Source: Patescibacteria group bacterium
Lineage (GTDB): Bacteria; Patescibacteriota; Patescibacteriia; UBA2591; JAQWAS01
Assembly (NCBI GenBank): GCA_028707495.1
Contig: JAQWAS010000001.1
Span: 112,382 to 159,733, forward strand
Reading direction: 5' to 3'
Length of the DNA: 47,352 nucleotides
The position numbers and the translations under genes are program-made. Positions 33,207 through 41,417 of the stretch are shown one piece after another; position 1 is the first letter of the stretch, and each line of letters starts with the position of its first letter. The notes beneath the pieces were generated by a model. The model was not told the origin of the DNA. It ran no database searches and saw nothing but the letters and a program-made list of their open reading frames with translations.

Positions 33207-33231
33207 AAAAAGGAGCTCAATTAAGAACTCC
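33207..33231 (-). terminator. Terminator of the 76-aa gene
   Basis: Stem GGAGCTC (33212-33218) with GAACTCC (33225-33231), one G-T pair, 6-base loop, A run at 33207-33211 giving a U tract on the minus strand. It ends one base from the -35 box of the next promoter. Confidence 0.8.
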
Positions 33232-33241
33232 CCCATGATGA

Positions 33242-33472
33242 CTACTTAAAATCGTAGCCGAAGAACCGAATTCGATTCTTCTTAAAAAAGAACGGGATGT
33301 ATCCCCAAAGACCGAAAATTCCAATCTTCCAAATTATTGGAACAACCGACCAAGAACTTTCCGTTATTGAGGCAGCCAGAAGCCACAGGAAAAGAGCTCC
33401 GAAGCTAATAACCCCAAATATGGCTCCCAAAAGGCACACAAACAGGAAATAGTCGAAAAATTTGGCATTCAT
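33242..33472 (-). CDS. Small membrane protein, 76 aa
   Basis: Two membrane segments (~8-34, and ~44-62) and a basic, aromatic C-terminus (FFKKNRIRFFGYDFK). No family is recognised. The ATG at 33472 has GGAGG six bases upstream. It has its own promoter and terminator. Its codon choice is less AT-rich than the neighbours. Confidence 0.75.
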   Translation of the reverse strand: MNAKFFDYFLFVCLLGAIFGVISFGALFLWLLAASITESSWSVVPIIWKIGIFGLWGYIPFFFKKNRIRFFGYDFK

Positions 33473-33524
33473 GTCTTTCCTCCATTCTTAAAATAAATTT
33501 ATAATGTACAATAATACTAATTAT

Positions 33525-33553
33525 ATATTAACATAAGTTTAATTTAATGTCAA
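33525..33553 (-). promoter_or_regulatory. Sigma-70 promoter of the 76-aa gene
   Basis: Minus strand TTGACA (33553-33548), 17 bp, TAATAT (33530-33525) with an upstream TGT. Confidence 0.75.
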
Positions 33554-33559
33554 GAATAG

Positions 33560-34246
33560 TTATCCCCTTTTCAACCTAGCTTGAATTTGCGAACTTCTTA
33601 ATTCTCTCAAAGCGTCTTTGGCAATCCATTGACTACTTTTATAGGGTTGTTTTAAAATTTTTTCTGCTGTCTGAATAGCTAAATAATTCAGTTCTAAATT
33701 ACGCTTACCGGTTTGACGTAAAGCCCAATTAACTGCTTTTTTAACAAAATTGCGCTCATCTTTAGCTTCTTGTTGAATAATTTTTAAAAATGGTAAAAAC
33801 TTTTTATTTTCAGCTTTTTTGTCATGCACAGCCAAGCTCGCCATCAAAGCAAAGCCGGCTCGTTTCTCAAACTCTGTTTCTAATTTCGACCACTCATTTG
33901 CTTTTTGAAAGGCTATTGAAGTTTTACTAAAAAGATTCATACAACACTGATCACAAATATCCCAAGAATTAAAACCATTAATCCACGTATCCATTTGTTT
34001 AGAATTAACCATACTCGGGTCATCAATAATTGAAGCTAAAATACGGGCTTCATGAATTTTTGTTTGCCAAAGTTTTTGAGCCAGATTATGATCTCGTCCA
34101 ATTTCTTTAGCAATTTTCCTAACCTCGGGCATACTTACGCCTAGAGCATATTTTACATTAATTCCAAATCTGGCCATGCCTTGACGATTTTTTTGACTAG
34201 AAACTTTTTTTAATTTAGCAATAATTTTATCAGTCTGATTTTTCAT
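33560..34246 (-). CDS. AlkD-like DNA alkylation repair glycosylase
   Basis: HEAT-like repeat protein, 228 residues, a normal length for the AlkD/ALK family that removes alkylated purines. Conserved parts are YALGVSMPEVRKIAKEIG near the N-terminus, FNSWDICDQCC (with the Trp and Asp of the active groove) and FVKKAVNWALRQTGKRN (with the conserved Arg). Its start overlaps the end of the endonuclease V-like gene by 17 bases, so two repair genes are translated together. Confidence 0.92.
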   Translation of the reverse strand: MKNQTDKIIAKLKKVSSQKNRQGMARFGINVKYALGVSMPEVRKIAKEIGRDHNLAQKLWQTKIHEARILASIIDDPSMVNSKQMDTWINGFNSWDICDQCCMNLFSKTSIAFQKANEWSKLETEFEKRAGFALMASLAVHDKKAENKKFLPFLKIIQQEAKDERNFVKKAVNWALRQTGKRNLELNYLAIQTAEKILKQPYKSSQWIAKDALRELRSSQIQARLKRG

Positions 34247-34580
34247 TTTTATAAATAAAACACGGACAAGGTTTATTTTTTAAAATATTTTTTTGCTTGG
34301 TAAGACTATCTATTTTTTTATCTTGAATTGATTTTCCTTTGGCCAATTTTTTATCTAAAAATGAATAATGCTTATATCCCCTGTTTTCTATCTCTTTAAC
34401 TAATTCGGCATGTCTTAAATAAAGCGCTTTTAATTTTCCTTCCCATCTTTTTGTTTCTGGGTGCTGACTATAACCTATTTTTTTATTATTAATAATTGAC
34501 CAAATTGCATGCAATTCTCTGTGCTCTCCCAATAAATGTTGACGACATAATTTTTTAGGAGAAATATCCCAAATGCGCAT
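34230..34580 (-). CDS. T4 endonuclease V-like pyrimidine dimer DNA glycosylase
   Basis: 116 residues. The start MRIWDISPKKLCRQHLLGEHREL matches the Pyr_excise pattern in which a Glu within the QHLxxExREL block is the catalytic acid (Glu23 in T4 endonuclease V). The rest is helical and basic, with a C-terminal Cys pair (PCPCF) of unclear use. These enzymes cut at UV dimers. It is paired with the AlkD-like gene. The call rests on the N-terminal motif, so a related but different function is possible. Confidence 0.7.
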   Translation of the reverse strand: MRIWDISPKKLCRQHLLGEHRELHAIWSIINNKKIGYSQHPETKRWEGKLKALYLRHAELVKEIENRGYKHYSFLDKKLAKGKSIQDKKIDSLTKQKNILKNKPCPCFIYKNEKSD

Positions 34581-34581
34581 A

Positions 34582-35055
34582 TTATTTATTTAAGCTCCAA
34601 ATCATATAAGCTAAATATGTCGCAAAAATAACCCAACCAGCATAGGGCATTAACAAAATCGAAGATAAAATCTGTTTGCGCCAATTTAAAATAATTATCA
34701 ACAAAGTGCTAATTTCTAAAATTATCATTTCTATAATCGCCACAAAAATTAAGCCCTGATAGAAAAACAACCATGACCATAAAACATTTAAAACTGCATT
34801 TAAAATTAAAACGATAATTATGATTTTAAACTTTTTGTCGTGGACGGTTTTATTCCAAATTAATAATGTAGCTATAGCACTTAAAATAAAAATGATTGTC
34901 CAAACCATACCAATAAAACTGCCTGGTGGCGTAAAGCTCGGTAATTTTAAAGTGTTATACCAGTCCATACCAGAACTAGTAAAATAACTCCCCACAACCG
35001 AAACCAAGACGACAACTAATGGAATTAAAATGTAATTTAGTTTTATTTTTTTCAT
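34582..35055 (-). CDS. TspO/MBR family membrane protein
   Basis: 157 residues, five membrane segments. The family motifs are present: WYNTLKLPSFTPPG in the first loop, then VWTIIFILSA, VLNVLWSWLFF and MPYAGWVIFATYLAYMIW. TspO binds porphyrins and related ligands. The ATG at 35055 (MKKIKLN) is preferred; an earlier one at 35088 would overlap the MazG gene. No porphyrin pathway gene is in the window, so the ligand is unknown. Confidence 0.9.
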   Translation of the reverse strand: MKKIKLNYILIPLVVVLVSVVGSYFTSSGMDWYNTLKLPSFTPPGSFIGMVWTIIFILSAIATLLIWNKTVHDKKFKIIIIVLILNAVLNVLWSWLFFYQGLIFVAIIEMIILEISTLLIIILNWRKQILSSILLMPYAGWVIFATYLAYMIWSLNK

Positions 35056-35071
35056 ATTTTTAAAATTATTT

Positions 35072-35401
35072 TTAACGATTGTCTCCACTACCTTTAATTT
35101 TATTTCTTTCTAGGCGTGAAAAAAGTTTTTTTAAATTTAACTCAGCCACCTCTTGCATTGATAAATTTAATTCAGTACAAACTTGAGCTATATACCACAA
35201 AACATCACCTAATTCTTTTTTGATTTCTTCTCTTTTTTCTAAAGTAATTTTACTATCGTCATCGCGAATGACTTTTTTAATCTTTTCAGCTACCTCGCCA
35301 GCCTCACCGACTAAACCTAAAGTTGGGTAAACAAAATTATTGTTTAAATTGGGATAAAGCGCTGTTTTACGGCTTTTTTCTTGATATTCTTTAAAATCCA
35401 T
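35072..35401 (-). CDS. MazG-like nucleotide pyrophosphohydrolase
   Basis: Small (109 residues) all-helical NTP pyrophosphohydrolase that clears non-canonical or excess nucleoside triphosphates. The metal-binding pattern ExxE...ExxD is seen in GLVGEAGEVAEKIKK and KELGDVLWYIA. It starts four bases after the membrane protein at 35406, and the TspO gene follows after 16 bases. Confidence 0.92.
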   Translation of the reverse strand: MDFKEYQEKSRKTALYPNLNNNFVYPTLGLVGEAGEVAEKIKKVIRDDDSKITLEKREEIKKELGDVLWYIAQVCTELNLSMQEVAELNLKKLFSRLERNKIKGSGDNR

Positions 35402-35405
35402 ATTT

Positions 35406-35633
35406 TTATTTTTTTTTAAAAATTTTATTATATAATTTTACAAAATCAATTTTGTCGGCGAAAATTTCACCGATAACTGCAAAAGGAATGGCAATCACAA
35501 CTACAATCCAAATTGCTCGACAATCAATAGTTTCGCCAGTTACCAATTTAACGGCTAATAAATCTTCAATCACACCAACTACGATACCAAAAATTAAAAA
35601 TTCAAACATGACTTCAATTTTTTTAGGGTTCAT
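35406..35633 (-). CDS. Small membrane protein, 75 aa
   Basis: Two membrane segments (~9-28 and ~40-60) separated by a short polar loop, with a basic C-terminus. No function is known. A second in-frame ATG (MFEFL, codon 9, at 35609) is also possible. Located between the exonuclease and MazG in a tight minus-strand run. Confidence 0.6.
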   Translation of the reverse strand: MNPKKIEVMFEFLIFGIVVGVIEDLLAVKLVTGETIDCRAIWIVVVIAIPFAVIGEIFADKIDFVKLYNKIFKKK

Positions 35634-35650
35634 ATATTTTAAAAATTATT

Positions 35651-36364
35651 TTAATCTAAATTTAAATATTCTTGCCAATAATTATATAAAGCTTGGGTAG
35701 CTTTTAAATCTCCAACATTATATTTAGCAATATCTAAGTATTGCTTTTGATCAAACAATTCTTTGACATCATCGCCAGTCACCCCTTGAGCTTTGGGACT
35801 AGGAATACCAAAAGCCCGACAAACAATATGCAAGTTGGGTTTTTTATGAACTGCGCTGTAAAAAATTAATTGATCCATCAAATCTATATGTTTGGCATTG
35901 TTTTTTTGATAATTTAAATAACGATTATACATCAAATCTTTACTAGCTTTAATTTTATGAATAGCCGAACGAATCATCAGAAAGGGCACATCAAAACCAC
36001 GACCATTAAAAGACACGAAATTGTCATATTTTTTTACCCCTTGCCAAAAATGTTCTAACATTTCAGCCTCGCTCATACTTTTAAAACTCATCCCCCCTTC
36101 TTCAAAACTTGAATTTGAATTGTCTGGATTTTGATAATAAACCACTCCTTTATTTTTTCCATGATCCAATACGCCAATTGCTACAATTTCCCCAGTAAAT
36201 GGCGAAAAGCCTAAACCATTTTTAATATCTTCCAAACGCTTTTCATATTCATCATGAGTAATTGATTCGCGCTCAATCCAACGCGTTAAAGCATGTTGAG
36301 TAGTCTCATCTAAATCGTTAAAATTTTCTCCTATGGTTTCAATATCAAAAATTAATGTTGACAT
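35651..36364 (-). CDS. DEDD-family 3'-5' exonuclease (PolB-exonuclease-like)
   Basis: 237 residues, RNase H-like fold. The catalytic acids are seen as IFDIET (DxE) near residue 5, FNGRGFDVPFL near 120, and the last motif around KYNVGDLKATQAL. This matches stand-alone exonucleases of the PolB-like group. Nucleic acid substrate is unknown. It starts 27 bases after the IMPDH-family gene and leads the row of small genes with TspO and MazG. Confidence 0.87.
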   Translation of the reverse strand: MSTLIFDIETIGENFNDLDETTQHALTRWIERESITHDEYEKRLEDIKNGLGFSPFTGEIVAIGVLDHGKNKGVVYYQNPDNSNSSFEEGGMSFKSMSEAEMLEHFWQGVKKYDNFVSFNGRGFDVPFLMIRSAIHKIKASKDLMYNRYLNYQKNNAKHIDLMDQLIFYSAVHKKPNLHIVCRAFGIPSPKAQGVTGDDVKELFDQKQYLDIAKYNVGDLKATQALYNYWQEYLNLD

Positions 36365-36391
36365 AAAATGGACTTAAAAATTTAATAAAAT

Positions 36392-37426
36392 TTAAATTTT
36401 ACTTTCTATTTGACCAGCAAAGGTAATAGCTTTAAGTTGAGCCTTGTTTTTAAATTCCTCCATATTTTGCGCGCCAGCATAAGACATGGCTGATTGTAAA
36501 TTTTCTTTAATTTTAATTAAAATATATTTTACTTTGCCTCGAAATGGTACAGTTTGTGTCATGCCTTCAATAAATTTAACCTTTTGACCGTTAGAATTTT
36601 TTGATTCACCACTCGCCGAGCCAGCATAAACTTTATAAAATTTACCATCTGGATCTTGATAAACATTGCCTGGCGTTTCTGAAGTCCCAGCGATTATCCA
36701 ACCAATCATAACCGCATCGGCATAAACTAAGCATTTACTAATGTCACCAGTATATTTAATTCCGCCGTCGCCAATTAATTTTAAATTTAAATTTTGTTCA
36801 TCGCTCACTTCACGAATTTCTTTTAAAGCCTGAATTTGCGGTACACCCACGCCGACATTGCGACGAGTTTGACACATCGAACCAGGCCCAATTCCAACTT
36901 TAATAATGTCTGCTCCCCAATTATGTAAATCTAAAGCACCCTGAAGCGTAGCTATATTGCCAGCGATTAAAATCACATCCGCATATTTATTTTTTACAAA
37001 CTCAATCATTTCTTTGACTAAAATATGATGACCATGAGCAACGTCAATACAAAATAAACGCGCGCCAACTTGATAAAGTTTTTCAAATCTTTCTCGGCTT
37101 TCTTCATTGACTCCAATTGAAACGCCAATTTTATATATTAATTCGGCTGGCAAAATTTGTTGCTCCCGTTGAATTAATTCTAAACTTTCTTTAAATTCTT
37201 CCACCCCCTCTTCAATTGAATTAAAACGATGTAAAATTCCTAATCCGCCATATTTAGCCATAATAGCTACCATTTTAGGTCCGGTGACGTGTTTCATGTT
37301 GGCGGAAATCAAGGGCAAAGATAATTTAAATTTACCCAAATCAGAAGTCGGATCACAGAGTGAACGTGATTTAATCTCTGAATAATTCGGCTGAATTAAA
37401 ACGTCAGAAAAGCTCCAAGCATCCAT
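36392..37426 (-). CDS. IMP dehydrogenase / GMP reductase family enzyme
   Basis: 344 residues, TIM barrel, without CBS domains. The active-site loop GIGPGSMCQTRRNVGVGVPQ carries the catalytic Cys (Cys185) and the Thr two residues after it. VGIGPG and LIGDGGIKYTGD are the phosphate-binding parts. The length and the C-terminal MTQTVPFRGKV fit GMP reductase, but a CBS-free IMPDH cannot be excluded. The Q after the catalytic Cys is uncommon. It either makes GMP from IMP or recycles GMP. Confidence 0.88.
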   Translation of the reverse strand: MDAWSFSDVLIQPNYSEIKSRSLCDPTSDLGKFKLSLPLISANMKHVTGPKMVAIMAKYGGLGILHRFNSIEEGVEEFKESLELIQREQQILPAELIYKIGVSIGVNEESRERFEKLYQVGARLFCIDVAHGHHILVKEMIEFVKNKYADVILIAGNIATLQGALDLHNWGADIIKVGIGPGSMCQTRRNVGVGVPQIQALKEIREVSDEQNLNLKLIGDGGIKYTGDISKCLVYADAVMIGWIIAGTSETPGNVYQDPDGKFYKVYAGSASGESKNSNGQKVKFIEGMTQTVPFRGKVKYILIKIKENLQSAMSYAGAQNMEEFKNKAQLKAITFAGQIESKI

Positions 37427-37477
37427 ATTGTTTTGAATTTAAATATTGATTAAAAAAAACTTTAAATATTTTATAAA

Positions 37478-38524
37478 TTAAAACGTTTTATCAATTAAAA
37501 ACAGAATAATACCTAAAACCGCACCCACACCCGAAATTAACCAAAACCGCATTACAACTTTTGGTTCTGGCCAACCCTTAGCTTCAAAATGATGATGGAC
37601 TGGTGCAGAAATAAAAATTTTTTTATGTCGAATTTTGCGAGAAATGATTTGAATAATAACAGATAAAGATTCACTCACAAAAATCATCCCAATAATAACT
37701 AATAACAAAGATTCATTTGTAAATAAAGCAATTAAAGCTAAAGTTGTTCCTAAGGACATAGAACCGGTATCGCCCATAAAAAACCTAGCCGGATAAATAT
37801 TAAACCATAAAAAAGCCAACAACGCACCGATAATAATTCCACACAAAACCGCTAAATCAAATCTTCCTTGCATAAAACTGATTACTCCATAAGCGCCGAA
37901 AGAAGTTAATAATATACCACCAGCCAAACCATCCAAACCATCAGTTAAATTAACTGAATGCGAAGTTGCGGCCACAACCAACATGAAAAACGGTATAAAC
38001 CACCAGCCAATTTCAAAATTACCAATCAAGGGAACATGAACAATACTCCAGTCTAATTTAAAATAAAACCATAAAGCACCCACCAAACCGATTAAACCGT
38101 ATAAAATCCATTTATAACGCATACGTAAGCCACCACCATTAGCTCCCTGGCCACGAATATTTAATAAATCATCCACTAAACCAATTATCGCAGCGAAAAT
38201 TAAACCAGCTAGTGGTAACCACGTTTCCGAACGATTAATAAAATTTAATTGATCAAATATTTGCCAATGAGTAAATTTTGATAATAGCCACAGAATTAAA
38301 GCCAAACCAGCTGTTGTCCCCCAAATTAAAATTCCGCCCATCGTCGGCGTACCAGCTTTAACAGCGTGCATTTGAGAATAGATGGGGCTATCTTTGCTCT
38401 GACGAATTTTCTTGCCTAAACGATTTTTATATAAAAAATTAGTCAACAATGGCGCCCAAATCACTCCGATAATTGTAGCTGAAACGGTTAAAATAAAGAT
38501 TCTTAAAATTTCCCAATTAATCAT
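37478..38524 (-). CDS. mraY: Phospho-N-acetylmuramoyl-pentapeptide transferase
   Basis: Makes lipid I by joining UDP-MurNAc-pentapeptide to undecaprenyl phosphate. 348 residues with ten membrane segments. The Mg-binding motif is DDLLNIRGQGANGGG, followed by NLTDGLDGLAGG, FMGDTGSMSLG and HHHFEAKGW near the end. It is separated from the murD-ftsW-murG-murC operon by ~5 kb of unrelated genes. The start lies four bases before the small membrane gene at 38529. Confidence 0.97.
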   Translation of the reverse strand: MINWEILRIFILTVSATIIGVIWAPLLTNFLYKNRLGKKIRQSKDSPIYSQMHAVKAGTPTMGGILIWGTTAGLALILWLLSKFTHWQIFDQLNFINRSETWLPLAGLIFAAIIGLVDDLLNIRGQGANGGGLRMRYKWILYGLIGLVGALWFYFKLDWSIVHVPLIGNFEIGWWFIPFFMLVVAATSHSVNLTDGLDGLAGGILLTSFGAYGVISFMQGRFDLAVLCGIIIGALLAFLWFNIYPARFFMGDTGSMSLGTTLALIALFTNESLLLVIIGMIFVSESLSVIIQIISRKIRHKKIFISAPVHHHFEAKGWPEPKVVMRFWLISGVGAVLGIILFLIDKTF

Positions 38525-38528
38525 ATTT

Positions 38529-38909
38529 TTATAAATTAATAATAAAAATAATTATAATTAAACTTAAAATCTGAATAAGAATTGTAGTTGCTACTAAAAA
38601 ATAAGCAACTAATTTTTCTTTTTTAAATAAAATATAAGCTAAGATATAATTAATAACCAAAAAAAATAAAGCAATGCCCGGAATTTTAAATAATTCTTGC
38701 CAATAACCAATAATGTCTACTCCAAAATAAACATTGTAATGCAGAGGAATAAATTCGATTACTCGACGCTGAGTTAAATAAATCGTTATCCAAATAATTA
38801 AATTTGAAAATAAACTACTAAAAAAAATCCACACCGCGAAATGGTCGTGCCAAAAATAACTTTGTCTAAAGCGCCTAAGGCCTTGTTGTAATTTAGATAG
38901 CCAAGACAT
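38529..38909 (-). CDS. Membrane protein of unknown function, 126 aa
   Basis: Three membrane segments (~25-46, ~77-95 and ~100-124) and a basic N-terminus. The loop after the first segment reads EFIPLHYNVYFGVDIIG, a motif I associate with CPR membrane proteins without a known role. It lies four bases before mraY and may be co-translated with it, which suggests a wall- or lipid-related role. This is an inference from position only. Confidence 0.65.
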   Translation of the reverse strand: MSWLSKLQQGLRRFRQSYFWHDHFAVWIFFSSLFSNLIIWITIYLTQRRVIEFIPLHYNVYFGVDIIGYWQELFKIPGIALFFLVINYILAYILFKKEKLVAYFLVATTILIQILSLIIIIFIINL

Positions 38910-38934
38910 TTGTTTATTATATCTTTTTTAAAAA

Positions 38935-39777
38935 TTAAAGTCCAACCACAATCATAACTGGTTGACCTTGTTTAATTTCTTCAACTTTTAAATCACCATC
39001 TCCTCCGCTTAGCACGTTGTGTACACTTGAAATTAAATTTTGATATTGATATTTAAAACCAGCCCCGCGCCGAGTTCCAGGATCATTGGTAATAAATTCA
39101 TCTTCATCCCAACCACGAATAACTAACATATGATAAATCGGCCCTTCACCCGAAAAATACGGATTAGATAAGTCCCGTCCCGAACTAGGAATAATAATTA
39201 ATTTTCCTTGATAAAGTTGTTGCTTAATGTTTTCAACATTAATATTAAAATCTAATTCAGCTGAAAGATTAAAATATTTTTCTAAAGTTTCAACCACTTC
39301 TTGAGCTGTAGTGTGCTGATAATAACCAAAATAATCTTGTTGCCATTTAACTATTTTTTTTATTTCATCGTCCATGATTTCTGGCGTTAAATTTTGTTGC
39401 TTAAAATACTTAGCAACCATAATCATACTCGCTTCTTCACAAGCTTCTTGATATGGTAAATCCCAATCTGCCATTGGCGCTTGCGAAACAAAAGTCACTG
39501 GTAATTCAAAATCTTCTGGAAAATTTAATTCCTCTTCACTTTTTTGTTCTTTTATTTCTATATTTTCTTGTTTTTCGGTTTCTATGTTCTCTTGCTTTTC
39601 CGTTTCTAAATTTATCTGTTTTTCTGCTCGCATATTTTTCTGTTCCTTTACAATCTCTAACGGCTCCGTAAAGCTAAAATTAGCCTCATTTTGGGGTTTT
39701 TGTAGTTTAAAATAGATCAACACCTCTATAACTAAAAAAATGGCTAAAATAAGTAAAATTTTAATTTTAATCGACAT
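38935..39777 (-). CDS. C39-like membrane-anchored peptidase
   Basis: 280 residues. A membrane anchor (~6-24) is followed by a charged linker with repeated KQENIE units (~52-80), then a papain-like C39 domain (~90-280). The catalytic Cys is in YQEACEEASMIM, the His in YHMLVIRGWDED and the third residue in ITNDPGTRRGAG. The domain type occurs in secreted peptidases and bacteriocin-export proteases; substrate unknown. The low-complexity linker likely spans part of the cell wall. Confidence 0.85.
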   Translation of the reverse strand: MSIKIKILLILAIFLVIEVLIYFKLQKPQNEANFSFTEPLEIVKEQKNMRAEKQINLETEKQENIETEKQENIEIKEQKSEEELNFPEDFELPVTFVSQAPMADWDLPYQEACEEASMIMVAKYFKQQNLTPEIMDDEIKKIVKWQQDYFGYYQHTTAQEVVETLEKYFNLSAELDFNINVENIKQQLYQGKLIIIPSSGRDLSNPYFSGEGPIYHMLVIRGWDEDEFITNDPGTRRGAGFKYQYQNLISSVHNVLSGGDGDLKVEEIKQGQPVMIVVGL

Positions 39778-39813
39778 AAATTAACTCTACCCTATTTTAA
39801 TTTAAAAATCAAC

Positions 39814-39842
39814 TTGACATGTTTTTTAATATACTTTAAACT
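39814..39842 (+). promoter_or_regulatory. rpmA promoter
   Basis: TTGACA (39814-39819), exact 17-bp spacer, TAAACT (39837-39842). The ATG is at 39891. Confidence 0.7.
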
Positions 39843-39890
39843 AAAATATAAGATTTAAATTTTTCATTTTTATTTTTTAATTTTACACAT

Positions 39891-40181
39891 ATGGCACATA
39901 AGAAAGCTGGTGGCTCTACTAGGCTGGGTCGCGATTCAAATGCTCAACGCTTAGGCGTAAAAATTTATGGTGGTCAATTTGCTAAACAAGGCGCCATTAT
40001 TATTCGTCAACGCGGCACCAAATTTCATTCAGGTAAAAACGTTAAACGTGGTAATGATGACACCCTATTTGCTACTCAGGCAGGTATTGTTGAATTTATC
40101 AAAAGAAAAAAGAAAAAATACGATGGCAGTTTAAAATTAATTACCCTAGTCAACATTAATCCAGTCGCTGATAAAAAATAA
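39891..40181 (+). CDS. rpmA: 50S ribosomal protein L27
   Basis: Ribosomal protein at the peptidyl transferase centre. 96 residues. The N-terminus [20 protein letters not shown] is the family signature; the N-terminal extension that some Firmicutes cleave off is absent. The leader of ~40 bases is AT-rich with no Shine-Dalgarno site. rplU is not adjacent here. Confidence 0.96.
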   Translation: MAHKKAGGSTRLGRDSNAQRLGVKIYGGQFAKQGAIIIRQRGTKFHSGKNVKRGNDDTLFATQAGIVEFIKRKKKKYDGSLKLITLVNINPVADKK

Positions 40182-40195
40182 TTATATTTTTAATA

Positions 40196-40230
40196 ACAAA
40201 AAGACAGACTCAAATCTGTCTTTTTGTTTT
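40196..40230. terminator. Bidirectional terminator after rpmA
   Basis: Perfect 13-bp stem from 40196-40208 to 40215-40227, 6-base loop ctcaaa, then T-rich sequence. It also ends the minus-strand operon whose last gene stops at 40240. Confidence 0.9.
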
Positions 40231-40239
40231 TGTTATAAA

Positions 40240-40404
40240 TTAAACCGTCAAAGCCGCAATGACAATCCTTAAAAAACTTACCAATAAAAGCAAACCTGAG
40301 ATAACATAAATAATCGACAAAACCACATTCACAATTTTAACCAAAGCATTGGTTTTTGTCTGAGTAACGGTTGTTGTTTGATTTTTGATTTCTTTTTCTG
40401 ACAT
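40240..40404 (-). CDS. YggT-like mini membrane protein, 54 aa
   Basis: Reads MSEKEIKNQTTTVTQTKTNA, then two hydrophobic stretches (~22-38 and ~40-54, VNVVLSIIYVISGLLLLV). The helix pattern resembles one half of the YggT family, common in CPR genomes. It follows the Clp gene by nine bases and runs into the rpmA terminator, so it is the last gene of that operon. The family call is tentative. Confidence 0.6.
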   Translation of the reverse strand: MSEKEIKNQTTTVTQTKTNALVKIVNVVLSIIYVISGLLLLVSFLRIVIAALTV

Positions 40405-40413
40405 ATTTTTAAA

Positions 40414-41379
40414 TTAAATTTCACCTGAACCCTGTTCAATGTCCATCCATTCTCGAAAAACACTCCTAACCTCTTCAGCTGTCACTTTTAAATTTTGGGC
40501 TTCTTTGCCTTGCTGTTCGGCATCAACTTTATAAAGTTTAACTTTGGAAGCGGCTTCGTCAATTAAATCAATGGCTTTATCAGGAAAATAACGGTTCTTT
40601 AAATACTTAGTACCCAATTCAATGGCTTCTCGTATAGCCTCTTCGGTAATTTCTACTTTATGAAATTCTTCATATCTAGATTTTAATCCATTTAAAATTT
40701 CTAAAGTTTCTTCGGGGGATGGTTCTTTAATATAAACTGGCTGAAAACGCCTTTCCAAAGCTGAATCTTTTTTAATACTCCGAAAATATTCTTTAAAAGT
40801 TGAAGCACCAATCACTTGTAAATCTCCGCGAGCCAAGAGTGGCTTTAAAATATCGGCCGCTCCCAAACCGCCCTCAGAACCACCAGTATTAGCTAAAATA
40901 TGCAACTCATCAATAAATAAAATAATTTGGCGTTGAGAAGCTTCAATTTCTTTTAAAACTGCCTTAATTCTTTCTTCAAATTCACCTCGATATTTAGTCC
41001 CCGACATTAAAGCCCCCAAATCTAACGAAATAACCCTTTTACCAATTAATTGAATTGGTACTTGACGCTTAACAATTTTTTGAGCTAAACCTTCAACAAT
41101 GGCCGTCTTACCGACACCAGCTTTACCAATTAAAACGGGATTGTTTTTGGTACGGCGAGATAAAATTTGAGTCACCCGACGGATCTCTTCGGTGCGATTA
41201 ATAATTGGATCCATTTTGGCTTGTTGAGCCGACTGAGTTAAATCAACCGAATAACGACTCAAAACACCACTTTGACTTTTGCTGGTTGAAAATATTTTTG
41301 TTCCTGATTTTTTGATTAAATAATAAATCGTCAAAGACAAAAATAAAACCAGGGCAAAAATTAATATATAAGTATCCAT
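40414..41379 (-). CDS. Membrane-anchored single-domain Clp AAA+ ATPase
   Basis: 321 residues. A membrane segment (~4-22) and short linker lead into a complete NBD1 of the ClpA/ClpB/ClpC type: Walker A GKAGVGKT (85-92), Walker B IILFIDEL (152-159), sensor GASTFKEY and arginine finger ERRF. The protein ends 18 residues into the junction helix (VTAEEVRSVFREWMDIE) where other Clp proteins begin NBD2. There is no N domain, middle domain, NBD2 or ClpP-binding loop. Clean domain boundaries argue against random truncation. It could remodel membrane or division proteins; neighbours are FtsB and a PH-domain protein. Confidence 0.88.
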   Translation of the reverse strand: MDTYILIFALVLFLSLTIYYLIKKSGTKIFSTSKSQSGVLSRYSVDLTQSAQQAKMDPIINRTEEIRRVTQILSRRTKNNPVLIGKAGVGKTAIVEGLAQKIVKRQVPIQLIGKRVISLDLGALMSGTKYRGEFEERIKAVLKEIEASQRQIILFIDELHILANTGGSEGGLGAADILKPLLARGDLQVIGASTFKEYFRSIKKDSALERRFQPVYIKEPSPEETLEILNGLKSRYEEFHKVEITEEAIREAIELGTKYLKNRYFPDKAIDLIDEAASKVKLYKVDAEQQGKEAQNLKVTAEEVRSVFREWMDIEQGSGEI

Positions 41380-41385
41380 ATTTTT

Positions 41386-41394
41386 ATTATAACA
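41386..41394 (-). promoter_or_regulatory. Leaderless-type extended -10 promoter
   Basis: Minus strand TGT followed by a perfect TATAAT (41391-41386). The ATG of the Clp-like gene starts only six bases further (41379), where transcription should begin. Confidence 0.6.
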
Positions 41395-41417
41395 TAAAAT
41401 TAATGTTAATAAAAATG

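Noticed and set aside
39570-39625. Short repeats in the C39-like gene as a CRISPR-like array
   Set aside because: They are in-frame codons for a KQENIE linker with no spacers.
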